Assembly: GCA_013286305.1 (NCBI GenBank)
Contig: JABDFW010000006.1
Span: forward strand, 7,422 to 71,193
Length of the DNA stretch: 63,772 nucleotides
Reading direction: 5' to 3'
From: Bacteroidota bacterium
Lineage (GTDB): Bacteria; Bacteroidota; Bacteroidia; Chitinophagales; Chitinophagaceae
The translations under genes and the position numbers were made by a program. Position 1 is the first letter of the stretch. Each line of letters starts with the position of its first letter. Shown here piece after piece: positions 59,623-63,772 of this stretch. Below the pieces are notes generated by a model, which was not told the origin of the DNA, ran no database searches, and was given only the letters and a program-made list of their open reading frames with translations.

Positions 59623-60840
59623 TTACACTACAGCGAGCTTCTTTTCTAAAACTTCCCGTACAACAGCTACTATTTTATTTCCTTTTTCCTGTAATTGTTC
59701 TTCGGTTGAGGATAAATTAATTAAGGTGGAAATACAGCGGCCCATAATAGCATCGCTTGCTGAAAAGTCAGTGTCATTCAGTCTGCTTAAAGCTGCTGTT
59801 TGTGCATTGTTTAATGCCCCCAGGGCATTAGCATTTTTTAAATGCTGCCACCTGCGTATATAATGCCAGTTATTATCGTACCAATAAAAGTTACCTGCAT
59901 AAATATTACGGGCTTTTAATTCGCTTACAACTTCGCGGGTAATTTCTTCAGTAGGTAAAAACCAACTGAGAAAAGTACAACTGTCGCCATTTTCATCTAG
60001 TATTACACGGAAGGAAATTTCAGGCACTTGCAATAAAATGTTCTTTAGGATGGTGTGGTTTTTTTTCTGGATAGATAGAAATGTATCCAGTTTTCTAATT
60101 TGCGCCAGCCCCACCGCAGCGTGCAGCTCACTGATGCGAAAATTATAACCGATAAAAGGATGCAGGTCAGCGCCACGGTCAACACCCATGTGATCGTGGC
60201 CATGGTCGGAATACCCGTCACATTTATCATAAATGTCTTCACTATTGGTTAAAACTGCACCACCTTCAGCGCAGGTAATGGTTTTTACAAAATCAAAAGA
60301 AAAGGCCCCCGCATGGCCTATAGTGCCTAATGCCCTGCCTTTGTAAGATGCGCCAATACTCTGGCAGGCATCTTCCAGTAAAAACAGTTTATGTTCATTG
60401 CATATTTGCGTTAATGCGTCAAGGTTTGCCATACTGCCGCACATGTGCACCGGCATTATGCACCTTGTTTTTGGGGTAATGGCCTTACGCACAGCTTCAG
60501 GCTTGAGGGTAAGAGATTCATCTATATCAACAATAACGGGCACGGCGCCTACGCTTAACACGGCTTCGAAGCTTGCAACAAAGGTGAACGAAGGCATGAT
60601 AACCTCATCACCCGCGCCAACACCTAAAGCTGCAAGGGCTGTAGTTAACGCAGCCGTTCCGCTGGATACTAATTGCGCATATTTGCTCCCAAAAGTTTCT
60701 GTGATCACTTTTTCCAATTCCTGTGCTTTCCATATTCCTTTGCGTGGCCCGTCAAATCCGTAGCGCATCAATATGCCTGTTTCCAGCACGTCATTCACTT
60801 CTTTTCTTTCTTCATCGCCAAATAATTCAAATCCCGGCAT
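59623..60840 (-). CDS. DegT/DnrJ/EryC1/StrS aminotransferase
   Basis: 405 residues from the ATG at 60840 (MPGFELFGDEE). Longer frame to 60870 is rejected because the promoter lies there. PLP lysine is Lys186 in FDFVKTITCAEGG; other marks are SSGTAALTTALAALGVGAGDEVIMPSFTF, LLEDACQS and GYNFRISELHAA. Enzymes of this family aminate nucleotide-bound keto-sugars for surface polysaccharide, or are GDP-perosamine/lincosamide-type enzymes; substrate not resolved. No other sugar genes are adjacent, so it is a single-gene unit with its own promoter. Confidence 0.92.
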   Translation of the reverse strand: MPGFELFGDEERKEVNDVLETGILMRYGFDGPRKGIWKAQELEKVITETFGSKYAQLVSSGTAALTTALAALGVGAGDEVIMPSFTFVASFEAVLSVGAVPVIVDIDESLTLKPEAVRKAITPKTRCIMPVHMCGSMANLDALTQICNEHKLFLLEDACQSIGASYKGRALGTIGHAGAFSFDFVKTITCAEGGAVLTNSEDIYDKCDGYSDHGHDHMGVDRGADLHPFIGYNFRISELHAAVGLAQIRKLDTFLSIQKKNHTILKNILLQVPEISFRVILDENGDSCTFLSWFLPTEEITREVVSELKARNIYAGNFYWYDNNWHYIRRWQHLKNANALGALNNAQTAALSRLNDTDFSASDAIMGRCISTLINLSSTEEQLQEKGNKIVAVVREVLEKKLAVV

Positions 60841-60867
60841 AACGTTGTTTTTTTGAAGATTAGCCTG

Positions 60868-60899
60868 CAAAGGTAAACAGGGAAAAGTGAAAAGTCAAA
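60868..60899 (-). promoter_or_regulatory. DegT gene promoter (TTTG-N20-TACCTTTG)
   Basis: Minus strand: TTTG (60899-60896), 20 bases, TACCTTTG (60875-60868), 27 bases before the ATG at 60840. It supports the shorter start. Confidence 0.6.
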
Positions 60900-60934
60900 T
60901 GTGAAAAGTCAAACGAAGACGAACTTCAAAGCAA

Positions 60935-61034
60935 GGCATCTCTTGAGTTTAAAAAGCATGCCACTTAAAAATTCTTAAAAAGATATTATCTCAACAAATG
61001 CGTTCACTGTTGAGATGCCTTCCTTCGAAGGCAT
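60935..61034. repeat. Nested hairpins between DegT and DUF2971 genes
   Basis: ATCTCAACA (60988-60996) pairs with TGTTGAGAT (61008-61016); ATGCCTT/AAGGCAT (61015-61034) forms an overlapping second hairpin; and GGCATCTC (60935-60942) is inverted at 61012-61019 (GAGATGCC). Mutually exclusive folds are possible. The first part of this gap has GTGAAAAGTCAAA twice (direct repeat). Confidence 0.5.
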
Positions 61035-61102
61035 GGCAGCCCGGCATTTACATTCTTAGGTTCTTTGTTTTAGGTTTTGTGTTCAAAATTCAGGGGTTCT
61101 TA

Positions 61103-61903
61103 TTAGCGATTCATTGCCGGAATACCCAGTATCTGAAGCATTTCATCCTGTCCTTTGTCGCCATGTGCTTTGTATGCTTTGAAGTCATTGGACCAGGTTA
61201 CAAGAGCTTTTTTAAGTTTGTATTCATAATTCTCCGGTTGAAATTGCGAGAATGAGGTATTTGGATAACCGAATTTTTGAATTAAGTGCATGATGTCTGT
61301 TGTTTGGTGGGTATCACATTTAAGGCCAAAAATTAGTTCTATAAGTGCCGATTTGGGGAAACTGAAAGGACCGTTTTTCTTAACTATTATTCTGATTTCT
61401 CTTTCGGATTTCCAGTGAGTTGATTTTCTGGTTAAAAGTTTGTCAATAATTTCATTGGCTGGTCTTTCGTAGTTTACAGGCTTAATTTTATTAGTATAGG
61501 TCACATAACTTATATTAGAAAAAAACTTTTGCAGTTCGGCGACATCAAATTTTAAGATTAACCCTTTGTGCTTGTCACCATAATGTGACCACATTATTAG
61601 GTTATCGTGCACTGTTGAAAAGCAAGATACTCCCATCTCATTTCTGAGCTGTTCGAGCTCGTTGCGAAATATTATCGGACGTACAGTTTTTGATTGTTCT
61701 TCTTTTGTTAATTCTCGATTCGGTTCCCTAAATTCTATTTTTTTGTAAGTTTCAATGGCAAAGTCGATTGGTAAGAAAGAATCAAATGGATCGTTGAAAT
61801 GAGCCGGGGGATTAAACCAAAGCTCACCTCGAATTAGTGTTTCGAAGAGAAACTTATTAATTGAGGTATATTTGTAGATGTATTGAGGTAGTGATCTTAC
61901 CAT
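61103..61903 (-). CDS. DUF2971 domain-containing protein
   Basis: 266 residues. Family marks: IYKYTSINKFLFETLIRGELWFNPPAHFNDPFDSF (N-terminal), VSCFSTVHDNLIMWSHYGDKHKGLILKFD (residues about 92-120) and KSEREIRIIV. DUF2971 proteins are widespread in bacteria and phages, of unknown function, and sometimes found with defence genes. Stand-alone; the convergent 125-bp region on its 5' side holds nothing recognisable. Codon use is somewhat unlike neighbours. Confidence 0.85.
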   Translation of the reverse strand: MVRSLPQYIYKYTSINKFLFETLIRGELWFNPPAHFNDPFDSFLPIDFAIETYKKIEFREPNRELTKEEQSKTVRPIIFRNELEQLRNEMGVSCFSTVHDNLIMWSHYGDKHKGLILKFDVAELQKFFSNISYVTYTNKIKPVNYERPANEIIDKLLTRKSTHWKSEREIRIIVKKNGPFSFPKSALIELIFGLKCDTHQTTDIMHLIQKFGYPNTSFSQFQPENYEYKLKKALVTWSNDFKAYKAHGDKGQDEMLQILGIPAMNR

Positions 61904-62028
61904 CTTCCCTACATTTTGTGGATATATTGCTTGATTTCTGAATAATAGGCCTCTCTGTTGAAGTGGTTAATAGCCTCCCTGATTATTTGCCCTACAGATG
62001 GTTAGTCCATGGAGAGGGGTTTATTGTA

Positions 62029-63771
62029 TTAGAAACAATACTTTCCCTCCGCTACCAGTTTTTCAGAGATCCTTCTCCGTGAATCTTTAGTATTAAGTGG
62101 CTCTACTTTGGTAAAGCGCTTCAGGCCAATATGCATCATGCGCAGTTCATCGCCGTCGGCAAAACTGTTCAGCGCATCTTTGCCCGCCTTATTTATGCGG
62201 TCTGCTGCATCATATAAATAGGTGCGCATCATATCAATATGCAGGGCAGTTGCTGCTTCGCCATTTTTATCAGCCAATTTCATTACCCTGAGAAGAGCGC
62301 TTTCAGTATGAAAGGTTTCAATAGCCATATCCGCAATATTCATCAACACCTCCTGCTCTTTATCCAGCTTCATCATCAGCTTTTGCACGGCAGCCCCCGC
62401 TACCATTAATACAGCTTTTTTAAAGTTGATGATGTATTTTTTCTCTTTGGCAAATGGGGTGTCATCATCACTGCCAAAATCAGGAATGCTCATCAATTCT
62501 TTGCTAACTGCCATTGCAGGGCCCATAAGATCGAGCTTACCTTTCATGGCTCTTTTTAAGGTCATATCCAGCGTTAATAAACGGTTTATTTCGTTGGTGC
62601 CTTCAAAAATGCGGTTTATGCGTGCATCCCTGTACGCTTTTGAAATAAGGTATTCATCACTAAAGCCATTGCCGCCATGCACCTGTACGCCTTCATCCAC
62701 CACAAAATTTAGCACCTCGCTGCCGAAAACTTTTAAAATAGCACATTCAATCGCGTATTCTTCCGCCGCGCCCAACAAAGCTTTTTCAACCGGTAAGCCT
62801 GCAGCCTGCATTTCTTCTTCCTTATCATTTATCCATTTTGCGGTACGATACACACCGCTTTCGCCCACCCAAATGCGTATGGCCATTTCAGCAAGCTTAT
62901 GTTTTATAGCGCCAAAATTTGCAATGGAAGTTTTAAACTGTTCGCGGGCTATGGCATACTGCACGGTGGCAGTAGTAGCGCGTTTGCTGGCGCCCAAAGC
63001 GGCAGCGCACAATTTAAGGCGGCCAATATTTAAAATATTAAATGCAATGATGTGGCCTTTGCCAATTTCTCCGAGCACATTTTCAACCGGCACTTTACAA
63101 TCCTGGAAATACAACTGCACGGTAGATGACCCTTTAATGCCCATCTTATGTTCTTCAGGGCCTTGTGTAAAACCTTCATATCCTCGCTCAATTATAAAGG
63201 CTGTAAACTTATCGCCGTCAATTTTTGCGAAAACAGTGTATATATCTGCAAAGCCGCCGTTAGTTATCCAGCATTTTTGCCCGTTCAATAAATAATATTT
63301 CCCATCATCACTAAGCTTTGCTGTTGTTTTCGCGCCCAGCGCATCGCTTCCGCTGTTGGGTTCAGTTAATCCATAAGAACCTTTCCATTCGCCTGTTGCC
63401 AGCTTTGGAATATACTTTTGCTTTTGTTCATCTGTTCCAAAATAGAGTATAGGCAGGGTGCCAATGCCTGTATGGGCGGCAACTGCAACCGAAAATGAAT
63501 AACCTCCGCCTAAGCCTTCATTTACAATGGTAGAAGTAACAAAATCCTTACCAAGGCCGCCATATTGCTCCGGCAGCACTGTGGAAAGCAAACCCTGTTC
63601 ACCCGCTTTTTCAAGCAGGGATGGCATAAGGCCTTTTTCAAGCTTATCAATACGGTCAATAACCGGCAACACTTCCGTATCAAGAAACTGCGCACACATT
63701 TCCATCACCATCTTTTGTTCCTCATCAAAATCTTCCGGTATAAAGGTGTCGAAAGCATTGCTTTCTTTTAC
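62029..63771 (-). CDS. Acyl-CoA dehydrogenase, 5' partial
   Basis: The frame is open to the right edge; the ATG at 63711 is internal, because in-frame upstream codons read VKESNAFDTFIPEDFDEEQK, typical of the conserved N-terminus. The visible part is about 580 residues. FAD-binding and catalytic regions: YGLTEPNSGSDALGAKTTA, CWITNGGFADIYTVFAK, QVHGGNGFSDEYLISKAYRDARINRIFEGTNEINR. A C-terminal extension (about 160 residues) is typical of Bacteroidota long acyl-CoA dehydrogenases. Role: first step of fatty-acid beta-oxidation. Confidence 0.94.
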   Translation of the reverse strand, partial: VKESNAFDTFIPEDFDEEQKMVMEMCAQFLDTEVLPVIDRIDKLEKGLMPSLLEKAGEQGLLSTVLPEQYGGLGKDFVTSTIVNEGLGGGYSFSVAVAAHTGIGTLPILYFGTDEQKQKYIPKLATGEWKGSYGLTEPNSGSDALGAKTTAKLSDDGKYYLLNGQKCWITNGGFADIYTVFAKIDGDKFTAFIIERGYEGFTQGPEEHKMGIKGSSTVQLYFQDCKVPVENVLGEIGKGHIIAFNILNIGRLKLCAAALGASKRATTATVQYAIAREQFKTSIANFGAIKHKLAEMAIRIWVGESGVYRTAKWINDKEEEMQAAGLPVEKALLGAAEEYAIECAILKVFGSEVLNFVVDEGVQVHGGNGFSDEYLISKAYRDARINRIFEGTNEINRLLTLDMTLKRAMKGKLDLMGPAMAVSKELMSIPDFGSDDDTPFAKEKKYIINFKKAVLMVAGAAVQKLMMKLDKEQEVLMNIADMAIETFHTESALLRVMKLADKNGEAATALHIDMMRTYLYDAADRINKAGKDALNSFADGDELRMMHIGLKRFTKVEPLNTKDSRRRISEKLVAEGKYCF

Positions 63772-63772
63772 C

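Noticed and set aside
60998-61255. 85-residue plus-strand frame over DUF2971
   Set aside because: It overlaps the end of DUF2971 and hairpin repeats; not protein-like.

Overview
The window looks like a chromosomal segment of a Bacteroidota member, most likely family Chitinophagaceae (for example a Ferruginibacter/Niastella-like lineage). This rests on family content: DUF4290, DUF4249 beside a TonB-dependent receptor with an N-terminal STN domain, DUF4199, LytTR two-component genes, an 826-class UvrD/PcrA helicase and a MurA of the Asp type. It also rests on several TAnnTTTG promoter elements of the Bacteroidota sigma factor, three of them (42628, 55821, 60868) with a TTG/TTTG 20 bp upstream, and on an almost complete lack of Shine-Dalgarno sites. 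Genus-level assignment is inference.

Layout. 1-6.5 kb is a plus-strand housekeeping run: a flippase-like membrane protein (cut by the left edge), DUF3108, RDD, DUF4290, murA, a nitroreductase, gmk and an SDR. 6.5-12.6 kb is a minus-strand RND efflux operon (tolC-like, RND pump, adaptor) with a divergent LysR gene. 13.7-18.2 kb holds an EamA-like protein, a tricorn-type protease and an M23 peptidase with a 3' frameshift. 18.4-25.7 kb is a four-gene minus-strand outer-membrane operon: a secreted unknown, a TonB-dependent receptor, a DUF4249 lipoprotein and an MG2-domain protein with a plug-like segment. 26-37 kb is mixed: a small membrane protein, an aldo/keto reductase, a frameshifted PH-like membrane protein, a TPR-HisKA_2 kinase, uvrD/pcrA carrying in-frame palindromes, DUF983, a GH78-like rhamnosidase and DUF486. 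37.2-41.6 kb is accessory: a hairpin array bounded by inverted repeats, a serine hydrolase, four secreted or membrane unknowns and tRNA-Ser. 41.7-48.2 kb contains tatD, a polysaccharide deacetylase, an NrtR-like regulator with a dead Nudix box, an SRPBCC protein, tRNA-Arg with att-like repeats, a methyltransferase and a two-domain AhpD-like protein. 48.3-54.0 kb contains a LytTR/LytS pair, DUF4395, a class V aminotransferase, a membrane-anchored LuxR-type regulator and DUF4199. 54.1-55.8 kb is a toxin-antitoxin islet (VapBC-like, stand-alone S24-like, HigBA). 55.9-59.2 kb is an MBOAT / SGNH / glucosaminidase operon that may O-acetylate a cell-wall polymer. 59.6-63.8 kb ends with a DegT aminotransferase, DUF2971 and an acyl-CoA dehydrogenase cut by the right edge.

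No CRISPR array, rRNA operon, intact transposase or integrase was seen. The most unusual material is non-genic and repetitive. There are at least five structurally different fold-back or palindromic elements between genes (4.1, 11.0, 33.7, 37.5 and 59.5-61.0 kb), and one pair of palindromes sits in frame inside uvrD. There is also a candidate orphan small-RNA unit at 42.63-42.73 kb, built from a promoter, a hairpin and a T-run. Two genes (M23 peptidase, PH-like protein) are broken by single-base frameshifts at homopolymer runs; these may be real or assembly errors. No function is claimed for genes I did not recognise.
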